Source: Parendozoicomonas verongulae (GTDB lineage Bacteria; Pseudomonadota; Gammaproteobacteria; Pseudomonadales; Endozoicomonadaceae). Taken from it: a DNA stretch of 64,000 bases. The stretch lies in contig NZ_SMME01000870.1 of NCBI RefSeq assembly GCF_009711465.1, positions 1 to 64,000 of the forward strand. The letters are read 5' to 3'. This document shows, piece by piece, positions 9,593-18,716 of this stretch; the stretch's first letter is position 1; the number at the start of each line of letters is the position of its first letter. Both the position numbers and the translations under genes were made by a program. The notes beneath the pieces are model-generated. The model did no database searches. It saw only the letters and a program-made list of their open reading frames with translations, and was not told the origin of the DNA.

Positions 9593-10519
9593 ATGTCTTT
9601 CGCCGATCGAGATGGCGTTATCTGGTTTGATGGCGAGTTGATTCCCTGGCGTGAGGCCAAAACTCACGTTCTGACACACACTCTGCACTACGGTCTGGGT
9701 GTGTTTGAAGGTGTGCGTGCTTACGCAACTGACAAAGGCCCGCAGATTTTTCGACTGCAAGAGCATACTGACCGCCTGTTCCGCAGTGCTCACATTCTGA
9801 GCATGGACATACCTTTCTCCAAGCAGGATATTTTCGATGCCCACAAGACGGTTGTGCGGGAGAATAATCTTTCCGAAGCTTACCTGCGCCCCATGTGTTT
9901 TTATGGTTCTGAAGGCATGGGTCTGCGGGCAGACAACCTGAAAACCCATTGCATCGTCGCAGCCTGGGAGTGGCCCTCCTACATGAGCCCGGAGGCAAAA
10001 GAGCAGGGCATAAAAATTCGCACGTCGTCTTACACCCGCCATCACGTAAACATCACCATGTGCAAGGCTAAAGCAAACGGCAACTACATAAACTCCATGC
10101 TGGCCCTCAAAGAGGCGCTGGACAGCGGTTGTGAGGAAGCCCTGCTTCTGGATAACGAAGGTTACGTGGCAGAAGGCAGCGGTGAGAACATCTTCATTCT
10201 GAAAGAAGATGGTATTCTCTACACACCAGAACTGACTTCCTGTCTGGAAGGCATTACCCGGGACACCGTGATCCGTTTTGCGAGTGAGCTGGGCATTGAA
10301 GTGCGGGAGAAGCGCATCACCCGCGATGAAGTGTATATTGCCGAAGAAGCCTTCTTTACCGGAACAGCTGCAGAAGTACTGCCCATATGTGAGCACGATG
10401 GCCGTAAAATTGGCTCTGGTAAGCGAGGCCCTGTCACCGAGAAACTGCAAACCATGTATTTCGAGCAAGTCACCGGCAAACGAGAACAGTGGCCGGAGTG
10501 GCTCTCTCCAGTCAGCTAA
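9593..10519 (+). CDS. ilvE: Branched-chain amino acid aminotransferase
   Basis: PLP-dependent transamination of Ile, Leu and Val (308 aa, fold-type IV). Family marks: HYGLGVFEGVRAY near the N-terminus, the PLP-lysine segment ITMCKAKANGNYINS, EEALLLDNEGYVAEGSGENIF, and TGTAAEVLPI near the C-terminus. Start at 9593 (MSFADRDGVIWFDG) is preceded by AGGAG with good spacing; the in-frame ATG at 9578 is rejected. Sits between glnE and waaF as in Pseudomonas. Confidence 0.95.
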   Translation: MSFADRDGVIWFDGELIPWREAKTHVLTHTLHYGLGVFEGVRAYATDKGPQIFRLQEHTDRLFRSAHILSMDIPFSKQDIFDAHKTVVRENNLSEAYLRPMCFYGSEGMGLRADNLKTHCIVAAWEWPSYMSPEAKEQGIKIRTSSYTRHHVNITMCKAKANGNYINSMLALKEALDSGCEEALLLDNEGYVAEGSGENIFILKEDGILYTPELTSCLEGITRDTVIRFASELGIEVREKRITRDEVYIAEEAFFTGTAAEVLPICEHDGRKIGSGKRGPVTEKLQTMYFEQVTGKREQWPEWLSPVS

Positions 10520-10560
10520 CTGCGGAAAACCGTAAAAGACAGATAGAAACTGTTATACAA

Positions 10561-10590
10561 AAGAGGCGTATAATTACCGCCTCTTTTTTT
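10561..10590 (+). terminator. Rho-independent terminator after ilvE
   Basis: AAGAGGCG stem paired with CGCCTCTT around a short loop, followed by a run of T on the plus strand. It separates ilvE from the LPS core operon. Confidence 0.85.
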
Positions 10591-10640
10591 GTGGCACCAC
10601 AAAATCGAGTACTGACGGAAACAATAACTCAGGGAAAAAT

Positions 10641-11672
10641 GTGAAGTATCTGATTGTTGGCCCATCCTGGGTGGGTGATATGGTCATGGCCCAGCCCCTG
10701 TTCACCACAATAAAAGAACAGGATAACGACGCCCGAATTGACGTACTGGCCCCCGCCTGGAGTGCTCCCCTGTTGGAACGCATGCCAGAGGTCAACCGTG
10801 GGCTGGATATGCCTCTTGGCCATGGCAAACTGGAAATTGGCGTCCGCAGGCAGCTAGGGAAAGAGCTGGCCGCCAACAATTACGATCAAGCCATTGTGCT
10901 GCCCAACTCCCTGAAATCCGCCCTTGTGCCATTTTTCGCCAGTATTCCCAAGCGCACTGGCTGGAAGGGCGAAGTGCGTTACGGCCTGCTGAACGATATC
11001 CGTAAGCTGGATAAAGAACGTTATCCACTGATGATTGAGCGGTTCATCGCTCTGGCTTACGAGCCACACAAAACACTCCCCGCTCAACTGCCAAGCCCTG
11101 CACTCAAAGCTAACGCCGAGAGCTGTACTGCGGCACGTCAGCGCTTCAACCTAGCTGCCACCAAGCCTGTTCTGGCTCTGTGCCCCGGTGCCGAGTTTGG
11201 CCCCGCTAAGCGTTGGCCGGAGCGACACTACGCTGAAGTCGCCAGACAGAAGCTGCTGGAAGGCTGGCAGGTCTGGCTGTTTGGTTCTGCCAAAGACAAG
11301 CCGGGCAATGAAGATATTGTGTCTTTGATTCCCGAAGAGCTGCGTTCAGCTGCTCACAACATTGCCGGTGAAACCAGCCTTGGTGAAGCAATTGATCTGC
11401 TCTCCTGCGCCGATGCCGTAGTGAGCAACGATTCCGGCCTGATGCACATCGCTGCTGCTTTAGGCAGAAACCTCGTTGTGGTGTATGGTTCCACGTCACC
11501 GGAATTCACACCACCGCTAAACAAGAACCACAGGGTTTTGCGCCTTGGGTTGGATTGCAGTCCCTGCTTTAAGAGGGAATGCCCTCTTGGTCACCTGAAT
11601 TGCTTGAACAAGCTGGAGCCAAAGCTGGCGCTGAATGCTCTTACTGAGCTGGCACAGGAGCATCGTGCATGA
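10641..11672 (+). CDS. waaF: ADP-heptose:LPS heptosyltransferase II
   Basis: Adds the second L-glycero-D-manno-heptose to the LPS inner core at the cytoplasmic face (343 aa, GT9). Family features: N-terminal VGPSWVGDMVMAQPL, the ADP-heptose-binding region LALCPGAEFGPAKRWP near residue 180, and SNDSGLMHIAAALG with YGSTSPEFTPP in the C-terminal domain. Starts with GTG at 10641, with AGGGA just upstream. First gene of a tightly overlapping core operon; overlaps waaC by four bases. Confidence 0.95.
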   Translation: MKYLIVGPSWVGDMVMAQPLFTTIKEQDNDARIDVLAPAWSAPLLERMPEVNRGLDMPLGHGKLEIGVRRQLGKELAANNYDQAIVLPNSLKSALVPFFASIPKRTGWKGEVRYGLLNDIRKLDKERYPLMIERFIALAYEPHKTLPAQLPSPALKANAESCTAARQRFNLAATKPVLALCPGAEFGPAKRWPERHYAEVARQKLLEGWQVWLFGSAKDKPGNEDIVSLIPEELRSAAHNIAGETSLGEAIDLLSCADAVVSNDSGLMHIAAALGRNLVVVYGSTSPEFTPPLNKNHRVLRLGLDCSPCFKRECPLGHLNCLNKLEPKLALNALTELAQEHRA

Positions 11673-12664
11673 GAGTTCTGATTATCAAAACCAGCTCACT
11701 GGGTGATGTGATTCACACCCTGCCCGCCATTACTGATGCCTGCGCTGCCATTCCCGACATTACATTCGACTGGGTTGTCGAAGAGGGCTTTTCCGAGATT
11801 CCGTCCTGGCACCCGGCTGTGGACAATATTATTCCGGTTGCCATTCGACGCTGGCGAAAAAACATTCTGCGAACCTGGAAGAGCGGCGAGTGGAAAAACT
11901 TCCGCGACCAGATCAAAGCCAACAAATACGATGTAGTGATTGATGCTCAAGGCTTGTTGAAAAGTGCCATTCTTACCCGGGGCATCCATGCACCGGTTTA
12001 CGGGCTGGATAAAAATTCTGCCAGAGAACCCATGGCTGCACGCTTTTACAGCCACCCGCAAGCAATTGCCAAAGGCCAGCATGCCGTTGAACGTGTACGA
12101 CAGCTGTTTGCCAAAGCATTGGGTTATCCACTTCCAGAAGGGAAAGGTCATTTCCAACTGAAGGCAGAAACCTTCACCGACACCAACAAAGTACGCCCCT
12201 CCAGCCCTTATCTTGTTTTTATTCACGGAACCACTTGGGTGGATAAGCATTGGCCGGATACGTACTGGTGTAAGCTGGCTAAAAAAGCGACAGAAGCCGG
12301 TTACTACGTCTGCCTGCCCTGGGGCAGTGAGCAAGAGAGAGAGCGGGCCAACCGTATTGCTGAGTCTGCCGACAACGCACTGGTTCTTCCCCGCATGAGC
12401 CTCAAAGACATGGCCTCGGTGATTGCCGGTGCCAAAAAGGTAGTCGCTGTGGATACCGGCCTTGGTCATCTCACCGCGGCTTTGGAAGTTCCCGCCGTTT
12501 CCCTTTACGGCCCCACAAGCCCGGCTCTTGTTGGCGCTTATGGCAAGGAGCAGGTTCACCTGACTCTTGATGATTGCCCAAGTAGCATGCCCGCTTCCAA
12601 TATTGAACCCGCTATCTTTGCCCCTATGACGCCAGATATTGTCTGGCAGGCAGTGTCTCAATGA
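11669..12664 (+). CDS. waaC: ADP-heptose:LPS heptosyltransferase I
   Basis: Transfers the first heptose onto Kdo of the inner core (331 aa, GT9). N-terminal MRVLIIKTSSLGDVIHTLPA is diagnostic. HGTTWVDKHWPDTYW forms the nucleotide-sugar site, and VDTGLGHLTAALEVPAVSLYG the C-terminal glycosyltransferase motif. ATGA overlaps at both ends indicate translational coupling with waaF and waaG. Confidence 0.95.
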   Translation: MRVLIIKTSSLGDVIHTLPAITDACAAIPDITFDWVVEEGFSEIPSWHPAVDNIIPVAIRRWRKNILRTWKSGEWKNFRDQIKANKYDVVIDAQGLLKSAILTRGIHAPVYGLDKNSAREPMAARFYSHPQAIAKGQHAVERVRQLFAKALGYPLPEGKGHFQLKAETFTDTNKVRPSSPYLVFIHGTTWVDKHWPDTYWCKLAKKATEAGYYVCLPWGSEQERERANRIAESADNALVLPRMSLKDMASVIAGAKKVVAVDTGLGHLTAALEVPAVSLYGPTSPALVGAYGKEQVHLTLDDCPSSMPASNIEPAIFAPMTPDIVWQAVSQ

Positions 12665-13809
12665 AGCTGGCTTTTATACTCTACAAATATTTTCCCTTTG
12701 GCGGGCTGCAGCGAGACTTCCTGCGGATCGCCAAAGTCTGCCAGCAGGCAGGACACAGCATTACCGTTTATACGATGGACTGGGATGGCGAACGGCCGGA
12801 CGGATTTGAGATTCACACAAATCGCCCGTTTGGTATGACTTCACCGACCCGCAACAACCGTTTTCAGGCGTGGGTAAAAGGTCAGCTGAAGCAAAACCCT
12901 GCCGATGTGGTTGTTGGCTTTAACAAAATGCCCGGGCTGGATGTGTACTACGCAGCAGACACCTGCTTTGAACACAAAGCCCGCACCCTGCGTAAAGATT
13001 GGTATAAGCACACACGCCGTTATCGTCATTTCTCTGCCTATGAACGAGCAGTGTTTGAGATAGGCGCTGAGACAGTCTCGTTGCTGATTTCTGAAAATGA
13101 GAAGACACTCTTTCAAAAATACTACGGCACACCAGAGAATCGCCTGCACCTTTTGCCGCCGGGTATTTCCCGGGATCGTCAACGGCCAGACAACGCCGAT
13201 GAGATTCGTGCCCAGTTCCGCAAAGAGTTCCACCTGAAAGACGACGAAAACCTCATTTTGATGGTGGGGTCCGGATTCAGAACCAAAGGTGTAGATCGTG
13301 CTCTGCTGGCTATTAAAGGCTTACCTGATACCCTTCGCAGTAAAACGCGCCTGTTTCTTATCGGGCAGGATGACCCTCGTCGTTTTCAGGCTCAGGCGAA
13401 AACCCTGGGTATCAGTGATCACATCACTTTCTTTCAGGGCCGGGATGATATTCCCCGTTTTCTGGTGGGAGCCGATATGCTGATTCATCCGGCGTACAAC
13501 GAAAACACAGGCACAGTTTTATTGGAGGCTCTTGTAGCAGGCTTGCCTGTTCTATGCACGGCGGTGTGTGGTTATGCCCATTATATTCTGGATGCTCAGG
13601 CCGGTGATGTGGTGCCATCCCCCTTCCAGCAAGACGATTTAAACCAACGCCTGACCACCATGCTAAATACCGACCCGGCACAAAGGCAACAATGGCAGAC
13701 TAATGCATTGGCCTTTGCCCAAACCGCGGACATTTATAGTCTGCCCCAGCGCGCCGCCGATATTATTGAAAGCACTGGAAAAATGATGAAAGACAGGGAG
13801 CTTCCTTAA
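12661..13809 (+). CDS. waaG: LPS core glycosyltransferase, WaaG (GT4)
   Basis: Retaining GT4 enzyme that adds the first outer-core hexose to heptose II (382 aa). N-terminal LAFILYKYFPFGGLQRDF is typical of WaaG/RfaG. VGSGFRTKGVDRALLAI opens the C-terminal Rossmann domain, and HPAYNENTGTVLLEALVAG is the E-x7-E nucleotide-sugar motif. The exact donor (glucose or galactosamine) cannot be read from sequence. Overlaps waaC by four bases. Confidence 0.93.
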   Translation: MKLAFILYKYFPFGGLQRDFLRIAKVCQQAGHSITVYTMDWDGERPDGFEIHTNRPFGMTSPTRNNRFQAWVKGQLKQNPADVVVGFNKMPGLDVYYAADTCFEHKARTLRKDWYKHTRRYRHFSAYERAVFEIGAETVSLLISENEKTLFQKYYGTPENRLHLLPPGISRDRQRPDNADEIRAQFRKEFHLKDDENLILMVGSGFRTKGVDRALLAIKGLPDTLRSKTRLFLIGQDDPRRFQAQAKTLGISDHITFFQGRDDIPRFLVGADMLIHPAYNENTGTVLLEALVAGLPVLCTAVCGYAHYILDAQAGDVVPSPFQQDDLNQRLTTMLNTDPAQRQQWQTNALAFAQTADIYSLPQRAADIIESTGKMMKDRELP

Positions 13810-13811
13810 CT

Positions 13812-14624
13812 GTGTTGTATCTTCGAGAGGACTTCCTGAAAGCATGGGAAGGCCAGGATCCATTTGAGAAAGTTGAGCAACTGGAAGGTGAGGTGTTTCG
13901 CCAACTGGAAGCTCGCAAAACCCTGCGTTTTAAGCAAGACGGCAAAAGCTTCTTTGTGAAAATCCACCGAGGTGTGGGCTGGTTTGAAATCATCGAGAAC
14001 TGCATTCGTTTGCGCAAACCGGTGCTTGGGGCAGAGAATGAGTATCTGGCAATAAATAAGCTAGAGCCTCTCAGTGTAGATACCATGAAAGTTGTCGGCT
14101 ATGGCAAAAAGGGTTGTAACCCTGCTACACAGCACTCGTTTATTGTTACAGAAGATTTGGTCGACACTATCAGCCTTGAGGACTTCTGCAAGCCTTGGCC
14201 ACAAAACCCGCCCTCATTTCGCCTTAAGAAAAAGTTGATTGAAAAACTCGCGCAGGTTAGTCGCACTCTGCACACGAATGGCGTAAACCACCGGGACTAC
14301 TATCTCTGTCATTTCCTGCTGGCTATTCCCAACGGTATAGAGAATGTTGACCCGGATAATTTCAAAGTCTCACTTATCGACCTCCATCGCACCCAACTGC
14401 GGGACGAAACCCCACGACGCTGGGTGCGTAAAGATATTGCAGGCCTCTATCACTCAGCGCTGGATATCGGTTTAACCCGCCGGGATATTTACCGCTTTAT
14501 TCGTGTATACACCGGCCTGCCGTTACGGGAAGCCTTCAAACAGTACGACTGGCTTTGGTCAGGTTTAGAAAACAAAGCCCAGCAGCTTTATGACCGTGCC
14601 CAACGCAAATGGGGGACGCCATGA
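13812..14624 (+). CDS. waaP: LPS core heptose (I) kinase WaaP
   Basis: Phosphorylates heptose I of the inner core; 270 aa with a eukaryote-like kinase fold. It matches P. aeruginosa WaaP over its length: FFVKIHRGVGWFEI with the nucleotide-binding Lys, QHSFIVTEDL, the catalytic loop NHRDYYLCHFLL, VSLIDLHRTQLRD with the metal-binding Asp, and LYHSALDIGLTRRD. Begins with GTG two bases after the waaG stop. WaaP is essential in P. aeruginosa, so this cluster is probably essential here too (inference). Confidence 0.94.
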   Translation: MLYLREDFLKAWEGQDPFEKVEQLEGEVFRQLEARKTLRFKQDGKSFFVKIHRGVGWFEIIENCIRLRKPVLGAENEYLAINKLEPLSVDTMKVVGYGKKGCNPATQHSFIVTEDLVDTISLEDFCKPWPQNPPSFRLKKKLIEKLAQVSRTLHTNGVNHRDYYLCHFLLAIPNGIENVDPDNFKVSLIDLHRTQLRDETPRRWVRKDIAGLYHSALDIGLTRRDIYRFIRVYTGLPLREAFKQYDWLWSGLENKAQQLYDRAQRKWGTP

Positions 14625-15397
14625 TCGGCAACCTGCTTCGCAAAGTTCGTTGGACAGTAGCGCCCCAGTACCGTGGGACGCCTATCGGAGATAATTTCTC
14701 CACTCTGGATAAAGTTTTCAGTCTTCCCATTCTCGAAGGCATTGTTTCAGGTGATACAGAAAGTACCGTGTTTCGTTACCAACAGGATGGCGTTACTTTC
14801 TATGTAAAGCGCTACCATGCGACCAAAGGCCTGCGCAGCTGGTTGGGCCGTAGCCGCTTACGGGGCGAGTGGAACAACCTTAAGCTGTTCAAACAGCTGG
14901 ATATTCCTGCGGCACGATTAGCCGCTTACGGCGAGGAACGTTTTCTCACTTACGCTGGCCGAGGTGCATTGATTACCGAGGCTCTGCCCAATACCCGTGA
15001 CCTGTCAGATCTCGCTCACAGCAAAGACCCTTGTTTTCAAAATCGCCAATGGGTGCAAAAGGTAATCGCACAGGTAGCCGATAGCGCCCGTAAAATGCAC
15101 AACGATGGTTTTGCTCATAACGATTTCAAATGGCGCAATGTTCTCGTAAATGACGATATTGATAATCCCGGTGTGTTCCTGATTGATTGCCCCGCAGGTC
15201 AGCACTGGTTCGGGCCATTTCTCCGTTATCGTATTATTAAAGATTTGGCCTGTCTGGATAAGATGGGGAAATACCACCTCAGTCGCACCCAGCGTTTGCA
15301 CTTTTTTAAGCTCTATCGCAGAACAGATAAAAAACTGACGTCACAAGATAAAAAGATGATTCGTCGTATTGTTAAGTTCTTTGAGGGGCGGGAATGA
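14621..15397 (+). CDS. LPS inner-core kinase, WapP-like
   Basis: Second kinase-fold protein of the core operon (258 aa). Visible kinase elements: YVKRYHATKGLRSW (ATP Lys), catalytic loop AHNDFKWRNVLV, and FLIDCPAG as the metal-binding segment (Asp kept, canonical DFG not). In P. aeruginosa the gene after waaP encodes a heptose kinase of this type (WapP), so phosphorylation of heptose II is a reasonable but indirect call. Start at 14621 overlaps the waaP stop as ATGA and follows GGGGGA; an in-frame ATG at 14609 is less likely. Confidence 0.8.
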   Translation: MIGNLLRKVRWTVAPQYRGTPIGDNFSTLDKVFSLPILEGIVSGDTESTVFRYQQDGVTFYVKRYHATKGLRSWLGRSRLRGEWNNLKLFKQLDIPAARLAAYGEERFLTYAGRGALITEALPNTRDLSDLAHSKDPCFQNRQWVQKVIAQVADSARKMHNDGFAHNDFKWRNVLVNDDIDNPGVFLIDCPAGQHWFGPFLRYRIIKDLACLDKMGKYHLSRTQRLHFFKLYRRTDKKLTSQDKKMIRRIVKFFEGRE

Positions 15398-16848
15398 ACC
15401 AGCAACTCAGTCAGGAAACCAAAGTGTACACTGCCGAGGAATTGCCGGAGCTGACTGAAGCTCCAGAAGTCCCCTTTATTATTGTCAGTGATGCAGGTGA
15501 TTTACTTTGTCAGAAGGTTCTGCGCTTTTTACCCGGTAAGCGTATCGTTGTTCAGGCGGTCCTGAATGAGCAACCCGTCGTGACAAAATGCTTTTATGGA
15601 CCGAAGGCGCGGCGGGATGCGCAGCGTGAGCTCGACGGCATAAGCGGGTTTCAGCGTGCAGAAGTCAGCACGCCTGCATTGATTGCGCATAGTTTAAACG
15701 ACAACCTTAGCATTGTGGCAACCGCTCTCCTCGCCCCAGTGGAAAGCTTTGAGCAAGAGTGGCATAAAGAACTCACCAAAACATCCCGTCGGCAGTGGAT
15801 TATAAAAATTGGTCGAATCCTGGCCAGTATGCACAAAGCCGGAGTTCGTCAGACAGATATCCATCTTGACAACCTGCTTTTGCACAAGGGAGAGCTGGTT
15901 CTGATTGATGGTGGTGGAGCCAGGATTTCCGCCTCTCTCTCGCGCAAAGAAGCACTGGAAAATCTGGCACTGTTTCAGGCGGTACTCTATCCGATGTATG
16001 ACAATTTTATCCCTGACCTGTGGAATGCTTACTCTCAAGTTGCTCCTGATATCACCGCCCAGAGTTCACAGAATGAGTTTTCATTACTTGTTCAGCAGCA
16101 GCGCAAGTGGCGTGAGCGGTTTGTGCAAAAATCACTGAGGAACTGCACCCAGTTCCGGGTTTATGATAGCTGGCGTGAGTTTGTCTCTGTGGATAAAAGC
16201 GAAGACACTCCAGCCCTACGGGCGTTTCTCGCCAACCCTGAGCCCTATATTGAATCTGGCAAAGTTCTTAAACGGGGCACAACCAACACCGTTGCGATTG
16301 TGACACTGGATGATGGAGAAGAGGCTTTTGTTAAACGTTATAAGAGCAAAAAAGGCTTTCTCCATAAATACGTCCGCTGTCTGACAACGTCACGGGCACG
16401 CATCAGCTGGTTGAATGGACATTTGCTTCACATGCTGGGAGTTAAAACACCCAAGCCGCTGGCGATGAAAGAAAAACGTTTTGGCCCTATCACAACCTGC
16501 AGCTATATCATCAATCGTTTTCAGCCTTCTCCCCATGCCCTTGAGTGGTTTACGGAAGGTGAACTGCCAGCCAATTGTAAGGAAGTGCGGGATAACATTG
16601 ACGTGATGCTGAACACGCTAAAACGTTCGTTGATTTTCCATGGGGATTTAAAGGCAACCAATATCCTGCTGGTTGATAACCAGCCTGTTTTGATTGATTT
16701 GGATGCTATGACCTCGTATAAAGACCCTCAAAAATTTTATAAAGTTCACCAGCAAGACATAAAAAGGTTTGCCCGCAACTGGGATAACTCCCCTGAGGTT
16801 GCCGCACTCTTTGAACCAGTAATCCAGCACTTATCCAGGGTGTTTTAG
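15394..16848 (+). CDS. Tandem kinase-fold LPS core protein (PA5006-like)
   Basis: 484-aa protein with two kinase-like lobes in tandem. Lobe 1 (about 30-240) carries TDIHLDNLLLHKGELVLIDGGG. Lobe 2 (about 290-480) carries AFVKRYKSKKGF, FHGDLKATNILL and VLIDLDAM, with a full HxDxxxxN catalytic loop. In the first lobe the catalytic-loop His is replaced (QTDIHLDN), but Asp and Asn are kept. P. aeruginosa has a similarly long protein in the same cluster. Substrate is unknown; a core heptose phosphate is the contextual guess. Overlaps its predecessor by four bases. Confidence 0.78.
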   Translation: MNQQLSQETKVYTAEELPELTEAPEVPFIIVSDAGDLLCQKVLRFLPGKRIVVQAVLNEQPVVTKCFYGPKARRDAQRELDGISGFQRAEVSTPALIAHSLNDNLSIVATALLAPVESFEQEWHKELTKTSRRQWIIKIGRILASMHKAGVRQTDIHLDNLLLHKGELVLIDGGGARISASLSRKEALENLALFQAVLYPMYDNFIPDLWNAYSQVAPDITAQSSQNEFSLLVQQQRKWRERFVQKSLRNCTQFRVYDSWREFVSVDKSEDTPALRAFLANPEPYIESGKVLKRGTTNTVAIVTLDDGEEAFVKRYKSKKGFLHKYVRCLTTSRARISWLNGHLLHMLGVKTPKPLAMKEKRFGPITTCSYIINRFQPSPHALEWFTEGELPANCKEVRDNIDVMLNTLKRSLIFHGDLKATNILLVDNQPVLIDLDAMTSYKDPQKFYKVHQQDIKRFARNWDNSPEVAALFEPVIQHLSRVF

Positions 16849-16923
16849 GCAGTAATTGTTTTCTCATAGTTTGGCTACTTCACCCCGGGATAGGGCTTTG
16901 CACTGAGTACTAAGGAATCGTTG

Positions 16924-18666
16924 ATGATTATTCTTGGTCTGTCTGGCGCTATTGGCCACGACCCTTCTGCTGCACTGTATATTGACGGTAAGCTCGTTGC
17001 TGCCGTTGAAGAAGAACGCCTGATTCGGGATAAGCACGCCAAGGGTAAAATGCCTTTGGAAGCGACCCGGTTTGTATTACAGCAAGCCGGAATTCAGCCC
17101 TCCGATGTCGACATTGTTGCCGTCCCCATGGCTCCTATCAGTCTGTCCTCCAAAGCACGCTGGCACTACGCCAAGCGCTATTGGTACGCGCCTGATCGCT
17201 CCCTTGATGCTCTGTTCAACGGCAACCGTCGTTATCGCCGCTATGTGCGCAACATCCGCTTGATGCTGGAAAGCATTGGCTTCACTTGGGGCGATTTTGA
17301 GTTTGAACCGGTTGAGCACCATCTTGCCCACGCTTCCAGCACCTACCATCTGAGCGGCTTTACCGAAAAAACCGCCATTATGGGTGTGGACGGCAAAGGT
17401 GAATACGCCACTACCTTTTTTGGTTATGGCGAGAACGGTAAGATTCATAAGATTAAAGAATTTTACGACCCCGACTCCCTTGGTGGTTTGTACGGCGCCA
17501 TGACCGAATACCTCGGCTTCGATATGCTCGATGGTGAGTTCAAAGTGATGGGCATGGCTCCTTATGGTGATCCGAACAAATACGACCTTAGCCGTTTGAT
17601 TGATTTCGATGGAAAAGACTTCAAGATCAACACTAAGCTAGCCAACGTCATCGGCCTGCGCCGGTACAAGGAAGAAGGCAAAGGCTTCTACTTCACCCCC
17701 AAACTGGTGGACTGGCTTGGGCCTCGTCGTCAGGGTGATGTGGCTGACGATCCTTACATTCACTATGCTGCATCCATTCAGGCTCTGTATGAGAAGGTGG
17801 TACTGGGGCTGATGGATCATTATCTCGGCGATATCATCAAGGAAACCGGCAAGATTGCTTTTGCAGGTGGTGGCGCACTGAACGTGAAGCTGAACCAGAA
17901 GATTATTGCTCGCCCGGAAGTCAAAGAGCTGTTTGTCCAGCCTGCATCTGGTGATGCCGGCACAGCTATTGGGGCGGCGTCGTATGTTTCCATGCAGCGC
18001 GGGCAGGGCGTTGAGAAGATGGAGCACGTTTATCTTGGCCCATCATTCACTAATGAACAGGTGGTTGAAGCCTGTAAGGCACACCCTGAGCAACCAAAGT
18101 TTAAGCAAATTGCAGATATTCCCCAGAACATCGCCAAAGTGCTTCACGAAGGTAACCCGGTTGCCTGGTTCCAGGGCCGGATGGAGTTTGGCCCTCGTGC
18201 ATTAGGTGGCCGAAGTATTGTCGGTTGCCCCAGCCATCCGGGGATTGCTGACCGTATCAATGAACAGATTAAATTCCGCGAGCGGTGGCGCCCGTTCTGT
18301 CCCAGTATGCTTGCGCGTACAGCCAGGGAAATGTTTAAAGTTGATCATCCAGCACCGTATATGACGTTCACCTTCGAAGTAAACGAGGAGTGGAAGAGCC
18401 GCGTTCCGGAAGTTGTTCACGAAGATGGCACATCCCGCGCACAGGCTCTCAACCCCGGAATACACGACCGTTACTACACATTGATGGAAGAGATGGAAAA
18501 GCTCACCGGCAATGGTGTGGTTTTGAATACGTCCTTGAATCGCCGTGGTGAGCCAGTTGTGTGCACACCTACGGATGCCTTGAATATGTTCTTTGGGTCA
18601 GATCTTCAGTATCTGATTATGGAGGATATTCTGGTGGTGAAAGGGGATTTTCCTGAGTACGTGTAA
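16924..18666 (+). CDS. Carbamoyltransferase, NodU/CmcH family (LPS core-associated)
   Basis: O-carbamoyltransferase of 580 aa. The N-terminal Kae1/TobZ-like domain (about 1-360) shows LGLSGAIGHDPSAAL, EEERLIRDKHAKGKMP and the metal-ligand segment EHHLAHASSTYH. The C-terminal domain (about 380-575) shows WFQGRMEFGPRALGGRS and FRERWRPFCPSML. In P. aeruginosa the homologue in this cluster is needed for the 7-O-carbamoyl group on heptose II; the same role is inferred. Start taken at ATG 16924, seven bases after AAGGA; a TTG at 16921 is the alternative. Ends at a bidirectional terminator shared with argH. Confidence 0.9.
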   Translation: MIILGLSGAIGHDPSAALYIDGKLVAAVEEERLIRDKHAKGKMPLEATRFVLQQAGIQPSDVDIVAVPMAPISLSSKARWHYAKRYWYAPDRSLDALFNGNRRYRRYVRNIRLMLESIGFTWGDFEFEPVEHHLAHASSTYHLSGFTEKTAIMGVDGKGEYATTFFGYGENGKIHKIKEFYDPDSLGGLYGAMTEYLGFDMLDGEFKVMGMAPYGDPNKYDLSRLIDFDGKDFKINTKLANVIGLRRYKEEGKGFYFTPKLVDWLGPRRQGDVADDPYIHYAASIQALYEKVVLGLMDHYLGDIIKETGKIAFAGGGALNVKLNQKIIARPEVKELFVQPASGDAGTAIGAASYVSMQRGQGVEKMEHVYLGPSFTNEQVVEACKAHPEQPKFKQIADIPQNIAKVLHEGNPVAWFQGRMEFGPRALGGRSIVGCPSHPGIADRINEQIKFRERWRPFCPSMLARTAREMFKVDHPAPYMTFTFEVNEEWKSRVPEVVHEDGTSRAQALNPGIHDRYYTLMEEMEKLTGNGVVLNTSLNRRGEPVVCTPTDALNMFFGSDLQYLIMEDILVVKGDFPEYV

Positions 18667-18669
18667 ATG

Positions 18670-18701
18670 AAAAGGCCTGAGGTGTTTACCTCAGGCCTTT
18701 T
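18670..18701. terminator. Bidirectional rho-independent terminator
   Basis: Perfect 14-bp stem AAAAGGCCTGAGGT / ACCTCAGGCCTTTT with loop GTTT between convergent carbamoyltransferase and argH stops. A- and T-runs serve both strands. Confidence 0.92.
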
Positions 18702-18716
18702 ATGACCCTGAGAGCG

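Noticed and set aside
9485-10468. 327-codon minus-strand frame over ilvE
   Set aside because: Shadow of ilvE; no recognisable domain and His/Cys-rich composition typical of antisense reading.
11696-12661. 321-codon minus-strand frame over waaC
   Set aside because: Shadow frame; waaC has full family motifs and operon overlaps on both sides.
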